This document shows, in pieces, positions 8,278 to 17,876 of a DNA stretch of 64,000 bases (within the stretch, counting starts at the first letter, position 1; each line of letters opens with the position of its first letter). Under the pieces are notes generated by a model, which worked only from the letters and a program-made list of their open reading frames with translations, was not told where the DNA came from and ran no database searches. The stretch comes from Acetobacterium bakii (lineage in GTDB: Bacteria; Bacillota; Clostridia; Eubacteriales; Eubacteriaceae), in assembly GCF_001263355.1 (NCBI RefSeq), contig NZ_LGYO01000033.1, positions 1 through 64,000 on the forward strand, read 5' to 3'. A program made the position numbers and the translations under genes.

Positions 8278-9891
8278 ATGAAAACCCAAAAAATTGACAG
8301 CGAGATGCTCAAAAAAATGTTTGAGTACGGAGCTAAAAACCTCGAAATCAATAAAAAAATTGTGGATGAGCTAAATGTGTTTCCGGTTCCGGATGGGGAT
8401 ACCGGCACAAACATGTCGCTAACCTTTACCCATTCGGTATCCGAACTCCATAAGATTGAAAAATTGACTGTTTACGGCGTCGCAAAAACAGCATCCTCAG
8501 GGGCACTCATCGGGGCCCGGGGAAACTCCGGGGTAATTCTTTCCCAATTGCTGCGGGGCTTTGCAGAGGGCTGTAAGGGTGAAGATTACCTGGATATTGA
8601 AGTCATTGCCAATGCCTTGAAACTGGCGGCAGATGTGGCTTATAAGGCCGTTATGAAGCCAACCGAAGGCACCATTCTCACTGTTGCCCGGGAAATGGGC
8701 GAATTTGCCATGGCAAACACGAAAAAATACGACGATTTGGGAATTTTCATGATCAAAATTCTTGAACACGGAAAAGACATCCTTCTAAAAACACCGGAAA
8801 TGCTGCCGGTCCTAAAAGAAGCCGGTGTTGTTGATGCCGGAGGCCAGGGCCTGATCTGTATTGTTGAAGGCGCATTAAAGGCATTTGCAAATCAGGAACT
8901 GGGAGAAAAAATCGAATTCATAACCAGTGACCTGAATAAATTTGTGGATGATTCACATATGAAACCTGAGGATATTACCTTTGGTTATTGCACCGAATTT
9001 ATTATAAAAAATGCTTTGGAAGTTGATGATAATAATTTAAGAGAATACTTTTATACATTGGGAGACAGCGTTTTGGTCATTAAAGATGACGATGTTATAA
9101 AAGTGCATCTCCATACCGATAATCCCGGGCTTGCTTTGGAACGGGCCGGAAGTCTGGGCGGCTTGTCCCGAATTAAAATTGACAATATGCGTGAGCAGTT
9201 TGCCGGTAAGGGTACCGCGGCGGTTCAGCCAATTGTTCCCTATGGCTTTGTGGCCGTTTCACCGGGCGAAGGCCTGACCAAGCTTTTCAAAGATTTAGGA
9301 ATCACCCGGGTCATTTCCGGGGGACAAACCATGAATCCCAGCACCCAGGACTTTTTAAATGAAATTGATAAAGTAAATGCCGAAGTCGTATTTCTTTTTC
9401 CCAATAACAGTAATATTATTATGGCGGCTAAACAAGCCAGCGAAATATCTGATAAGCGGGTCTATGTGATTCCGGCGAAAACCATTCCCCAGTGTATTTC
9501 ATCGATGTTGGCTTTTTCACCGGATGCGAAACCATTGGTTAATGAAAAAGCGATGAGTGAAGCTATTAACAATGTGGCAACAGGTGAAGTGACATTTGCC
9601 GTAAGAGATACCAAAATCAATGGACTGAAAATAAAAAAAGAAGATGTCATGGGGATTTCCGGAGGAGAAATAAAATTCATCGGGAAAAACATTCGCTCGG
9701 TCACTGAAGAACTTTTAACTGAAATGGTTAATGACGAGAGTGAACTCATTTCGATTTATTATGGTAAAGATACCTCAGAAGAAGATGCCCAGGCTTTGGC
9801 TGATGCAATTGCTCTGGTTTTTGAAGACTGTGATGTTGAACTTCATTACGGCGGACAGCCGTTGTATTATTATATTCTGTCAGTCGAATAA
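8278..9891 (+). CDS. DAK2-domain fatty acid kinase catalytic-subunit-like protein (YloV/FakA)
   Basis: 537-residue soluble protein. The N-terminal DhaL-type nucleotide-binding domain (about residues 10-200) carries PDGDTGTNMS and GARGNSG, the ATP/Mg-binding signatures. The middle and C-terminal regions match the YloV/FakA architecture. FakA phosphorylates fatty acids delivered by a FakB protein so that exogenous fatty acids can be used; no fakB is present in this window, so the partner must lie elsewhere. The start at ATG 8278 is five bases after GGAGG (8268-8272). Co-transcribed with yloU and recG, a conserved Firmicute arrangement. Confidence 0.88.
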   Translation: MKTQKIDSEMLKKMFEYGAKNLEINKKIVDELNVFPVPDGDTGTNMSLTFTHSVSELHKIEKLTVYGVAKTASSGALIGARGNSGVILSQLLRGFAEGCKGEDYLDIEVIANALKLAADVAYKAVMKPTEGTILTVAREMGEFAMANTKKYDDLGIFMIKILEHGKDILLKTPEMLPVLKEAGVVDAGGQGLICIVEGALKAFANQELGEKIEFITSDLNKFVDDSHMKPEDITFGYCTEFIIKNALEVDDNNLREYFYTLGDSVLVIKDDDVIKVHLHTDNPGLALERAGSLGGLSRIKIDNMREQFAGKGTAAVQPIVPYGFVAVSPGEGLTKLFKDLGITRVISGGQTMNPSTQDFLNEIDKVNAEVVFLFPNNSNIIMAAKQASEISDKRVYVIPAKTIPQCISSMLAFSPDAKPLVNEKAMSEAINNVATGEVTFAVRDTKINGLKIKKEDVMGISGGEIKFIGKNIRSVTEELLTEMVNDESELISIYYGKDTSEEDAQALADAIALVFEDCDVELHYGGQPLYYYILSVE

Positions 9892-9924
9892 AAAATTTTG
9901 ATCCCTTGAAACCAGGAGGCAGCC

Positions 9925-11964
9925 ATGAACTATGAGGATTCAGTATTAACATTAAAAGGTGTTGGACCCAAACGGGGGGCGGCACTGGCTGATCATCAGA
10001 TTAAGACAGTTGGAAACCTTCTGAACTGCTACCCTGGGAAATATATTGATCGAAACGTATTGAAATCATTTGATGAATTTACTGAGGATGGGGTATTGTC
10101 CATAAAAGCCCTGGTTTTAGGCCAGGGCAGGGTTCAGCGTTTGGGTGGCAGTCTTTCCATTTTCAGCATTCCGTTGTTATGGGACGAAGCCAAAATCACC
10201 GGCGTGTTTTTTAATCAGCCTTATTTAAAAGGAACACTGAAAGAAAATCAGGAATATTATTTTTATGGTAAACTTGAAAAAAAAGGCGAAAAATTCAGAC
10301 TACTGAACCCCCAGTTTGCACCGGCGAACAACCCGGGGCGTTTTTTTGAGTTGACTCCTGTTTATAAAAAAATTCAAGGAGTTCCCAAAGATGGTGTTCG
10401 AAAAATGCTCATTCAGATTTTCAGTGATCATTTAATCGTTGAAGACAAGCTTCCGGAATCCATTCGCCAAACCTATGAATTGCCGACAATGGCTTCGGCC
10501 CTGGAATCCATCCATTTTCCAAAAACAATGGCGGACGTTTCAAAGGGCAGAGAACGTTTGAAATTTAATGAAGCCTTAAAAATTAATATGGGCATCATGT
10601 CAAATAGTGCGCGAGTAAAATATTCGGATATTTCGATTACCCATTTCGGTGGAATGAATGCCCTGATGGCCAATCTGCCTTATGAGCTCACCCAGAGTCA
10701 ACAATCAGTCATTGATGACATGATAAGTGACTTTAACAGTGGGCAGGTGATGAATCGGCTGGTTCAGGGTGATGTTGGCTCAGGAAAAACTGTAATTGCG
10801 GTGATTGCAGCCTGCTTAATGGCCCAAAACGGCTATCAAACTGCCTACATGGCCCCCACTGAAATATTGGCTCAGCAGCATGGCCGCAGCTTTCGAGAGC
10901 TCCTTAAGAATACCGGAGTCACGGTTGAAATCATTACCGGCAGTTTGAAAACCCAGGAACGACGAGAAATCCTCGAGCGAGTAGCCAACGGCGAAACATC
11001 GGTGGTAATTGGAACCCACGCCCTCATTCAGGACGCAGTGGATTATTATAATTTAGGGTTGGTGATCACCGATGAACAGCATCGGTTTGGTGTCAAACAG
11101 CGGGGACGATTGTCACTCAAAGGAAATCAACCGCATACCATGGTGATGAGTGCCACCCCAATCCCCAGAACCCTGGCGCTGATTCTATATGGGGATCTCA
11201 GTGTATCGTATATCGATGAGCTTCCCAAAGGACGGAAACCCATCAAAACCTACTGCTATGATGAGGCATCCCTCCATAAAATATATGGTTTTCTGGAAGA
11301 TGAAATGAAAAAAGGCCGGCAGGCCTTTGTAATCTGTCCCTTTATTGAAGCTTCTGAAGAAATGAATGAAGTTTCGGATATTGAATCAGTTTATATCGAT
11401 ATTGCAAAACGCTTTGACAGAAATTATCATACCGGTTTTTTACACAGTCGTATGGGTAATGATGAAAAAGAGCAGATTGTCCGGGAATTTAATCTCGGAA
11501 AAATTAATATATTAGTGGCAACCAGTATTATCGAAGTGGGAATCGATGTTCCCAACGTCAGTGCCATGGCCATCCTCAGTGCCGAGCGTTTTGGACTATC
11601 CCAGCTCCACCAGCTGAGGGGCCGGGTTGGTCGAGGGGAACATCAATCCTATTGTTTTCTGGTGACCAATTCAAAAAGTCCCGAGACTCTTGCCAGAATG
11701 AAGGTGATCGTTAAAAACACCAGCGGTAAAAAAATAGCCGATGAGGATTATCGATTAAGAGGCCCCGGTGACTATTTTGGATTCAAGCAGCATGGGCTTC
11801 CGGATATTGGAGTGCTCAATCCCATGGAGGATCTGGCGCTTATTGAAAAAACAAGGGAATTAGCCAGGGAAATTTTTTCTTCAGGAGATAAAGAAATGAT
11901 GGTATTTCGGGATAGTGTTCTGCAAACATTTTTCAAGGAAATTGAAGAAATATCATTAAATTAG
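9925..11964 (+). CDS. recG: ATP-dependent DNA helicase RecG
   Basis: 679-residue branch-migrating helicase acting on stalled forks and recombination intermediates. The N-terminal wedge/OB domain occupies about residues 1-230. Helicase motifs follow: Walker A GDVGSGKT, motif Ia APTEILAQQH, Walker B variant DEQHRFG, motif III MSATPIPRT, motif V TSIIEVGIDVP, motif VI QLRGRVGRG, and the C-terminal TRG region (DYRLRGPGD). Complete and typical in length. AGGAGG precedes the ATG by six bases. Confidence 0.96.
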   Translation: MNYEDSVLTLKGVGPKRGAALADHQIKTVGNLLNCYPGKYIDRNVLKSFDEFTEDGVLSIKALVLGQGRVQRLGGSLSIFSIPLLWDEAKITGVFFNQPYLKGTLKENQEYYFYGKLEKKGEKFRLLNPQFAPANNPGRFFELTPVYKKIQGVPKDGVRKMLIQIFSDHLIVEDKLPESIRQTYELPTMASALESIHFPKTMADVSKGRERLKFNEALKINMGIMSNSARVKYSDISITHFGGMNALMANLPYELTQSQQSVIDDMISDFNSGQVMNRLVQGDVGSGKTVIAVIAACLMAQNGYQTAYMAPTEILAQQHGRSFRELLKNTGVTVEIITGSLKTQERREILERVANGETSVVIGTHALIQDAVDYYNLGLVITDEQHRFGVKQRGRLSLKGNQPHTMVMSATPIPRTLALILYGDLSVSYIDELPKGRKPIKTYCYDEASLHKIYGFLEDEMKKGRQAFVICPFIEASEEMNEVSDIESVYIDIAKRFDRNYHTGFLHSRMGNDEKEQIVREFNLGKINILVATSIIEVGIDVPNVSAMAILSAERFGLSQLHQLRGRVGRGEHQSYCFLVTNSKSPETLARMKVIVKNTSGKKIADEDYRLRGPGDYFGFKQHGLPDIGVLNPMEDLALIEKTRELAREIFSSGDKEMMVFRDSVLQTFFKEIEEISLN

Positions 11965-11972
11965 GAGGCGGA

Positions 11973-12569
11973 ATGCGGGTTATAGCAGGAGAGAAGCGGG
12001 GGAAAATTTTGGTTGGTATATCCGGAGATAAGATTCGTCCAACCACCGATAAGATAAAGGGTGCAATTTTCAGCAGCATTCAGGCTGATTTAAGGAATGC
12101 CAAAGTTTTTGTGGACCTTTTTGGAGGCAGCGGCGCCATGGGCATTGAAGCATTAAGCCGAGGGGTTGAAATGGCGTATTTTTTCGACAGTTCCCGGGAG
12201 AGCATTGAAATTATTAAAAAAAATGTTGCCCTTACGGGATATGAATCCAGAGTAAAAATTATTCAAACCACTGCCATTAAAGGAATTGAAATGTTCCATC
12301 AAAATAAGGCCGTCTGCGATATTATTTTTATGGATCCACCCTATATTCAAGGTGATAGTTTTGGTGAGTTATTGGAAATGATTTCAGAAAAAGAAATTTT
12401 ATCTGAGAATGGAAAAGTAGTGATAGAATCAGAGAAATCTGTTATAATGCCATTAGAAAAAAATAATTTAGTATGTTATAAAACAAAAAAATATGGTAAT
12501 TCTAAGATAAGTTATTTTTGTAGGGAGAAAAATGAGTTTAAAAATAGCAGTTTATCCGGGGAGTTTTGA
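11973..12569 (+). CDS. rsmD: 16S rRNA m2G966 methyltransferase RsmD
   Basis: 198-residue SAM-dependent methyltransferase that makes N2-methylguanine at 966 of 16S rRNA. It starts with the family signature MRVIAGEKRG, has the SAM loop VDLFGGSGAMGIEA, and the catalytic MDPPY motif. It begins eight bases after recG. Its last 38 nt overlap coaD in another frame, longer than usual, giving a 12-residue C-terminal tail (EFKNSSLSGEF) that is probably incidental. Confidence 0.92.
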   Translation: MRVIAGEKRGKILVGISGDKIRPTTDKIKGAIFSSIQADLRNAKVFVDLFGGSGAMGIEALSRGVEMAYFFDSSRESIEIIKKNVALTGYESRVKIIQTTAIKGIEMFHQNKAVCDIIFMDPPYIQGDSFGELLEMISEKEILSENGKVVIESEKSVIMPLEKNNLVCYKTKKYGNSKISYFCREKNEFKNSSLSGEF

Positions 12570-13029
12570 TCCTCTCACCAAAGGTCATCTCGACATCATT
12601 CAACGAGCGGCAACTGTTTTTGACAAGCTGATTGTTTGTGTCATGGTAAATAAAAGCAAGAATTATCTTTTTAGCTGCGAAGAACGCGCACAATTGATTG
12701 CTGAAAGTTTAGAGGGATTAGATAATGTTGAAGTTGATACTTGTAACGGTCTCCTCATCGATTATGTAAGGTCAAGAAAAACCAATATTATTGTCAAGGG
12801 GCTTCGAGCCTTGACAGATTTTGAAAATGAGTTTCAAATGGCGTTGACAAATAAACATCTTGATAATAATATTGAAACGTTTTTTATGATGACAAGTAAT
12901 AAATATTCGTATTTAAGCTCTAGCTTAGTAAAGGAACTTGTGAAATTTCAGGGGAATGTATCTGATTTTGTACCGGTAAATGTGGAAAAAGCGATCCAAA
13001 AAAAGTATGAGGAAGGGTGTATAAGATGA
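12532..13029 (+). CDS. coaD: Phosphopantetheine adenylyltransferase
   Basis: 165-residue nucleotidyltransferase catalysing the fourth step of coenzyme A synthesis (4'-phosphopantetheine plus ATP to dephospho-CoA). It has YPGSFDPLTKGH at the N-terminus (with the catalytic-type HxGH equivalent TKGH), the RGLRALTDFENEFQ-like segment and the nucleotide-binding TSNKYSYLSSSLVKE segment. RBS GTAGGGAG lies just before the ATG. The next enzyme of the pathway, coaE, is encoded at 38.3 kb. It overlaps the following gene by four bases (ATGA). Confidence 0.95.
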   Translation: MSLKIAVYPGSFDPLTKGHLDIIQRAATVFDKLIVCVMVNKSKNYLFSCEERAQLIAESLEGLDNVEVDTCNGLLIDYVRSRKTNIIVKGLRALTDFENEFQMALTNKHLDNNIETFFMMTSNKYSYLSSSLVKELVKFQGNVSDFVPVNVEKAIQKKYEEGCIR

Positions 13030-13472
13030 GGGTTATAGAACTATTAGCAGAATTAGAAGATATTATTGAAAAAGGGAATACACTTCCCTTTTCCTCTAGG
13101 GCATTGATTAATCCAGAAGAAGTGATTGAAATTATTGATGAAATTCGAGATGCCATGCCGATGGAGCTGACAGAAGCAAAAAAAATTGTGGCTGAGCGAA
13201 AAAAGATTCTGTTTGCAGCTCAAAGCGAAGCAGATCATATTAAAGCCGAAGCCGAGAAACGTCTCAAAGAATTAATCGATACCAATGAGATTACAAAAAC
13301 AGCATCGGCACATGCCAATGAAATTATGAAAAATGCCAATGCCAGTGCAAAAGCAATGAAAATAGGCACCCAAAGTTATGCGGATAAACTCCTATATAGT
13401 TTTCAGCTGCAGCTCAAGGAAATGAACGATCTGGTCGAACAAAACCGAAAAGAATTAAAAAACATGAAATAA
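13026..13472 (+). CDS. Small coiled-coil protein of unknown function
   Basis: 148 residues, starting at ATG 13026 after GAGGAAGGG. Residues about 55-95 are a charged coiled coil (AERKKILFAAQSEADHIKAE) reminiscent of ATP synthase b-subunit or DivIVA-like helices; there is no signal peptide or membrane span. Clostridial genomes often have a gene of this kind directly after coaD, usually labelled ATPase or hypothetical. No catalytic motif is visible and I do not assign a function. It is coupled to coaD by an ATGA overlap and followed by a terminator. Confidence 0.8.
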   Translation: MRVIELLAELEDIIEKGNTLPFSSRALINPEEVIEIIDEIRDAMPMELTEAKKIVAERKKILFAAQSEADHIKAEAEKRLKELIDTNEITKTASAHANEIMKNANASAKAMKIGTQSYADKLLYSFQLQLKEMNDLVEQNRKELKNMK

Positions 13473-13482
13473 TTGTTGGGTT

Positions 13483-13511
13483 GGGGCCGTGTGAAGAACA
13501 CGCCCTTTTTT
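13483..13511 (+). terminator. Terminator of the yloU-coaD operon
   Basis: GC-rich hairpin GGGCCGTGT / ACACGCCC around the loop GAAGA, followed by six T residues. Confidence 0.8.
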
Positions 13512-13559
13512 CAACTTACTAATAAAGAAAGAATAAAAATTAAAAACGAGGTTTAATAA

Positions 13560-14399
13560 ATGATTGAAACAGGAAAAATCCAAATACTGAAAATAAACAG
13601 AATTACAGCTATAGGCGCCTTTTTATACGATGGAAATGATGAAAAAAATGTGGTTTTGCTCCCGGAAAAAGAAGTTCCCCGGAATCTGAGACCAGGTGAT
13701 GATATTGAAGTATTTATTTATCGGGATTCAAAGGATCGATTAATTTCGACTACCCGACGTCCTAAAATATTATTAGGTGAGATTGGCACTTTAAAAGTTG
13801 CAGATATTACCAAAGTTGGCGCTTTTATGGAGTGGGGACTTGAAAAAGATCTCTTGCTGCCATATAACGAGCAAACCACTAAAATCGCAAAGGGTCGGGA
13901 TTATCTGGTTAATCTGTATTTAGATAAAAGTGATCGCCTCTGTGTAACCATGAAAATTTACCCGCTGCTTAAGGTGGATTCACCTCATAAAATTGGTGAG
14001 TGGGTTGAAGGCTACGTCTATCAGATCAATCCTGAATTGGGCGCATTTGTGGCCGTGGAAAACATGTATCATGGGTTGATTCTGATGAAAGATACCAATA
14101 CCGATATTTTTTGCGGTGAAAAAGTTTACGCCCGGATCTCGGAAGTTCGAAACGACGGCAAGCTGGTTTTAACCCCAAATAAAAAATCATATAAAGAAAT
14201 ACCCAAAGATGCCATTTTAATCCTGACAAAAATTAATGAAAACCAGGGACTGTTGCCTTATAATGATAAAACAAGTCCTCAGATTATTATGAAAGAATTA
14301 AACATGAGTAAAAGTTCTTTCAAACGTGCTGTCGGTAAATTGTTAAAGGAAAAAAAGATTCGTATAACAGAAAGAGGCATTGAAAAAAATGGAAGATAA
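13560..14399 (+). CDS. cvfB: CvfB-type S1-domain RNA-binding regulator
   Basis: 279-residue protein composed of three S1-like OB-folds (about residues 1-65, 70-140, 145-210) and a C-terminal winged helix (about 225-275: MKELNMSKSSFKRAVGKLL). This is the architecture of CvfB/YitL, an RNA-binding protein affecting virulence and gene expression in Firmicutes. The three repeats each begin with a glycine-rich strand such as IGTLKVADITKVGAFMEWG. Its 3' end overlaps the start of the next gene. Confidence 0.87.
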   Translation: MIETGKIQILKINRITAIGAFLYDGNDEKNVVLLPEKEVPRNLRPGDDIEVFIYRDSKDRLISTTRRPKILLGEIGTLKVADITKVGAFMEWGLEKDLLLPYNEQTTKIAKGRDYLVNLYLDKSDRLCVTMKIYPLLKVDSPHKIGEWVEGYVYQINPELGAFVAVENMYHGLILMKDTNTDIFCGEKVYARISEVRNDGKLVLTPNKKSYKEIPKDAILILTKINENQGLLPYNDKTSPQIIMKELNMSKSSFKRAVGKLLKEKKIRITERGIEKNGR

Positions 14400-15558
14400 T
14401 AAGTCGCGTGTTGTGATTATGGGATGTGAATCCTATGATGATAATCTGGTTTATGAGAAATTGAAAACCGCCATTGACTTACTTGGGGGAATTGAAACCT
14501 TTGTTTCAAAGGCGGATAAAATTTTACTGAAACCTAATTTATTACGTGCAAAGAAACCAGAATTAGCCACTACCACCCATCCCGCTGTTTTTGAAGCCAT
14601 GATCCGAATCCTGAAAGAAGCAGGGATGAGTGACTTGGCCTATGGCGATTCGCCGGGATTTGGTTCGCCCGCCGGGGTTGCCAGGGAAAGCGGTCTAACC
14701 GAGATCGCCGATAAACATAAGGTTCCCATGCTTGATTTTACCCATGGGCAAACCGTGGATTTTTACCTGGGACTGGTGAAAAAACGGTTTGAAATCGCCA
14801 CCGGCGTACTGGAAAGCGATGCCATCATCAGTTTGGCGAAAATGAAAACCCATGGCTTGACGCGGATTACCGGAGCTGTGAAAAATCAATTTGGATGTGT
14901 TTACGGACTTAATAAAGGCACATCCCATGCCTGTTATCCTGATCCGTTGAGTTTTTCTAAGATGCTGGTGGATCTCAATCGCTATCTGAGTCCCAAGCTG
15001 CGACTGTTTATTATGGATGGAATTATGGCCATGGAAGGAAACGGCCCGGCCTCCGGAAAAGCTGTTCCCATGAAGGTTCTGCTGGTTTCTGATGATCCCG
15101 TGGCTTTAGATGCTACGTTTGCCCGAATGATTAATTTGGAACCCAGCTTTGTTCCGACCAATGTTTTTGGAGAAGAAATGGAACTGGGCAACTATTCCTT
15201 CGATCGAATTGAACTTTTAGGCGATCCAATCGATCAGTTTTTCAACGCGGATTTTGATGTTGTCCGGGAACCAGCTGAAGAAAAAAAGACATCAGGTCTG
15301 GGCTCTTTATCAAGTCTTCGCGGTCTTCTGGTACGAAAACCAGTGGTGGATAAGGACAAGTGCATTGGCTGTGGAATCTGTGAAGAAAGCTGTCCGCTGG
15401 AGAAAAAAGCCATTAAAATGGTGGATCGCAAGCGCCGACGCTATCCGCTCTATTATTACAACCGTTGTATTCGCTGTTACTGTTGCCAGGAAATGTGTCC
15501 GGAAGGTGCAATTTCTGTGAAAACACCGTTGCTGGGAAAGCTCATTGTTTACAAATAA
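14389..15558 (+). CDS. DUF362 domain iron-sulfur protein with 2x[4Fe-4S] ferredoxin domain
   Basis: 389 residues. The N-terminal DUF362 domain (about 1-290; KILLKPNLL, AYGDSPGF, KMKTHGLTRITGAVKN) is joined to a C-terminal dicluster ferredoxin: C-x2-C-x2-C-x4-CP in CIGCGICEESCP and CIRCYCCQEMCP. Such proteins are common in anaerobes and thought to act in redox reactions or Fe-S chemistry, but the substrate is unknown. I prefer ATG 14389, 11 bases after AGAGG; an upstream TTG at 14380 is too close to that RBS. It overlaps the cvfB 3' end and is followed by a strong terminator. Confidence 0.85.
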   Translation: MEDNKSRVVIMGCESYDDNLVYEKLKTAIDLLGGIETFVSKADKILLKPNLLRAKKPELATTTHPAVFEAMIRILKEAGMSDLAYGDSPGFGSPAGVARESGLTEIADKHKVPMLDFTHGQTVDFYLGLVKKRFEIATGVLESDAIISLAKMKTHGLTRITGAVKNQFGCVYGLNKGTSHACYPDPLSFSKMLVDLNRYLSPKLRLFIMDGIMAMEGNGPASGKAVPMKVLLVSDDPVALDATFARMINLEPSFVPTNVFGEEMELGNYSFDRIELLGDPIDQFFNADFDVVREPAEEKKTSGLGSLSSLRGLLVRKPVVDKDKCIGCGICEESCPLEKKAIKMVDRKRRRYPLYYYNRCIRCYCCQEMCPEGAISVKTPLLGKLIVYK

Positions 15559-15574
15559 AAAATGATTTAAAGAA

Positions 15575-15609
15575 AATCAGGTCTATCGCGGATAGACCTG
15601 ATTTTTTTT
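15575..15609 (+). terminator. Strong terminator after the DUF362 gene
   Basis: Perfect 13-bp stem (AATCAGGTCTATC / GATAGACCTGATT) with loop GCG, followed by a run of T residues. Confidence 0.92.
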
Positions 15610-15640
15610 AGAAAATATACTTGAATTAAAAAAAATTACA

Positions 15641-15669
15641 TTGACAGATCCTCTAAAATTTTATATGAT
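15641..15669 (+). promoter_or_regulatory. Promoter for ilvBN
   Basis: Consensus -35 TTGACA at 15641-15646, a 17-nt spacer, and -10 TATGAT at 15664-15669. Only about 24-33 nt separate the -10 from the start codon, so the leader is very short and leaves no room for an attenuator or T-box. Confidence 0.82.
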
Positions 15670-15692
15670 AATTCGAAATACTAAAAAAGGGA

Positions 15693-17339
15693 GTGATTCC
15701 ACTGTTAGCATCAAAATTAATTTTAAAGTGTCTCGAAAGAGAAAATGTTGAGTATGTGTTTGGTTATCCGGGAGGTGCTGTTTTACCTCTATATGAAGCG
15801 TTCAGAACATCCCCAATAAAACATATTTTAGTGCGAAACGAACAGGCAGGACCGCATTATGCCAGTGGATATGCCCGTGAGTCCGGGAGAGTCGGCGTAT
15901 GTCTGGCAACGTCAGGTCCGGGTGCCACTAATCTGGTCACCGGTATTGCAACCGCTTACCTTGATTCCATACCGATTGTGGCGATCACAGGCCAGGTCGA
16001 TCGTGCCCTGATTGGAACCGATGCCTTTCAAGAGGCGGATATCACCGGGGCAACGGCGCCTTTTACGAAACATAGTTATCTGGTACAGGATGCAGCAGAC
16101 ATTCCGAGAATCATCAAAGAAGCATTTCATATTGCTTCCACCGGCCGTCCGGGACCGGTGCTTATTGACATTCCCAGAGATGTTCAATTGGAAAATGTCA
16201 AAACGGGTTTGACCTATGATAAAGTTGATATTTTAGGTTATAAGCCGAACCTCAGCGGCCATAGCGGTCAAATAAAAAGAGCCATAAAGAAAATCAAGGA
16301 AGCAGAAAAACCAGTTATTTATGCCGGCGGCGGTGTCGTGTTAGGCCACGCCCAAAAGGAACTCATGGCTTTTGCAGAAAAAAACAATATTCCGGTGATC
16401 ACATCACTCATGGGAATTGGGGCTTTTCCAGAAGATCACCCGTTGTATTGCGGCATTGTTGGGAGCCACGGCTTTGAATATTCAAATGTGGTTATGAATG
16501 CGGCAGATTTAATTATCAATGTTGGCGCACGCATGTCCAATCGGGCCACTTCCAAACTTTCAAGTTTTGAAAATAACACTGAATTTGTTCACATTGACAT
16601 TGATCCGGCTGAAATCGGCAAAAACATGGAAACAAATATTCCCATCGTAGGGGACGCTAAAACAGTGTTAACCGATCTCATTCAAAAAGATACGTTAAAG
16701 GATCATAGTTCATGGCTGGCTGAAATTACAGAAACAAAGAATTTGTTTCCACTGATTTATGATGCCGATCCACCCTGTAGTGATTTAATCAATCCTAAAG
16801 TTTTATTCAGATCGATGTCTGAAATGACATCGGATAATGCCACGGTGGTTGCGGATGTTGGACTTAACCAGATCTGGTCAGCGTTGTATTATCGGATTAT
16901 CAAAGACCGAAAATACTTTACTTCCGGTGGATTGGGGACCATGGGATACAGTATTCCGGCAGCCAACGGGGCAGCCTTTGCAACTCTTGATCAGCCCAAG
17001 CAGATCTTTATTGTCTGTGGCGATGGCAGTTTCCAAATGAGTATGGGTGAGCTGGGGGTCATTGCCGAACATCAATTGAACGTGAATATTATTTTGGTTA
17101 CCAATTCAAAACTGGGCATGGTTCGACAGCTCCAATTTGACAATTACGGAAAAGGGCATTATAGTGGAACGGATATTAATTTTGATATTGATTTTATGAA
17201 GCTGGCGGAAGCCTATGGAATTAAAAGCTTTAAGGTGGATAAAAATGAAGATTTCAATAAGGTTCTGCCCGAAGCGATTAGCCACCCGGGACCAACCCTG
17301 ATTCAATGTCAGGTGCATCCCGATTTCATTCGAATATAA
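15693..17339 (+). CDS. ilvB: Acetolactate synthase large subunit
   Basis: 548-residue thiamine diphosphate enzyme joining two pyruvates to acetolactate (valine/leucine) or pyruvate and 2-ketobutyrate (isoleucine). The N-terminal Pyr domain begins EYVFGYPGGAVLPLYEAF with the cofactor-activating glutamate in RNEQAGPHYA. The central FAD/transhydrogenase-like domain and the C-terminal PP domain (GDGSFQMSMGELG, then NSKLGMVRQ) follow. The start is uncertain: GTG at 15693 sits inside the AAGGGAGTGA RBS-like sequence, whereas a CTG at 15702 has correct spacing to it, so the true protein may be three residues shorter. Ten bases upstream of ilvN. Confidence 0.93.
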   Translation: MIPLLASKLILKCLERENVEYVFGYPGGAVLPLYEAFRTSPIKHILVRNEQAGPHYASGYARESGRVGVCLATSGPGATNLVTGIATAYLDSIPIVAITGQVDRALIGTDAFQEADITGATAPFTKHSYLVQDAADIPRIIKEAFHIASTGRPGPVLIDIPRDVQLENVKTGLTYDKVDILGYKPNLSGHSGQIKRAIKKIKEAEKPVIYAGGGVVLGHAQKELMAFAEKNNIPVITSLMGIGAFPEDHPLYCGIVGSHGFEYSNVVMNAADLIINVGARMSNRATSKLSSFENNTEFVHIDIDPAEIGKNMETNIPIVGDAKTVLTDLIQKDTLKDHSSWLAEITETKNLFPLIYDADPPCSDLINPKVLFRSMSEMTSDNATVVADVGLNQIWSALYYRIIKDRKYFTSGGLGTMGYSIPAANGAAFATLDQPKQIFIVCGDGSFQMSMGELGVIAEHQLNVNIILVTNSKLGMVRQLQFDNYGKGHYSGTDINFDIDFMKLAEAYGIKSFKVDKNEDFNKVLPEAISHPGPTLIQCQVHPDFIRI

Positions 17340-17348
17340 GGAGATACT

Positions 17349-17846
17349 ATGGAGAAAAAAACCTGTTTGTCATTACTCGTCGAAAATAATTTTGGCGTTC
17401 TTAGTCGTATTTCAGGACTTTTTGCAAGACGTGGCTACAATATCGACAGCCTCACCGTTGGAACAACCGAAAATGCAAAATTTTCTCGAATTACCATAAC
17501 CGTTACCGGAGATGAACAAATTTTAACACAAATTAAAAAACAGTTAAATAAGCTCATCGATGTCATTACGGTCATTGAATTAAAACCCGAAGAGTCCATT
17601 ACTCGGGAACTTGTGTTTATCAAGGTGAAAACCGATGATGTCACACGATCCCAGATTGTTGAAATTGCCAATATGTTCCGGGCCAATATTGTGGATGTTG
17701 CCAGAGAAAGCCTGGTGATTGAAATCACCGGAACACGGTATAAAATTGAAGGCTTTTTTAATATGGTTGAACCCTACGGTATTTTGGAATTTGTCCGTTC
17801 AGGGGATACCGGGCTGCAACGCGGAGCTAAAACCTTAACTATTTAA
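17349..17846 (+). CDS. ilvN: Acetolactate synthase small (regulatory) subunit
   Basis: 165 residues. The N-terminal ACT domain (CLSLLVENNFGVLSRISGLF and RRGYNIDSLTVG) binds the feedback inhibitor valine in the family; the C-terminal half is the ALS_ss_C domain ending GLQRGAKTL. It stimulates and regulates the large subunit encoded just upstream. No ilvC, ilvD or leu genes are adjacent, so the rest of branched-chain synthesis is elsewhere. Confidence 0.95.
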   Translation: MEKKTCLSLLVENNFGVLSRISGLFARRGYNIDSLTVGTTENAKFSRITITVTGDEQILTQIKKQLNKLIDVITVIELKPEESITRELVFIKVKTDDVTRSQIVEIANMFRANIVDVARESLVIEITGTRYKIEGFFNMVEPYGILEFVRSGDTGLQRGAKTLTI

Positions 17847-17876
17847 AAAATTTGTGCAATTGTTGCGGAGTTTTTA

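Noticed and set aside
12420-12448. Promoter inside rsmD driving coaD (TATAAT at 12443)
   Set aside because: The matching -35 is poor and the overlap with rsmD suggests co-transcription from the operon promoter.
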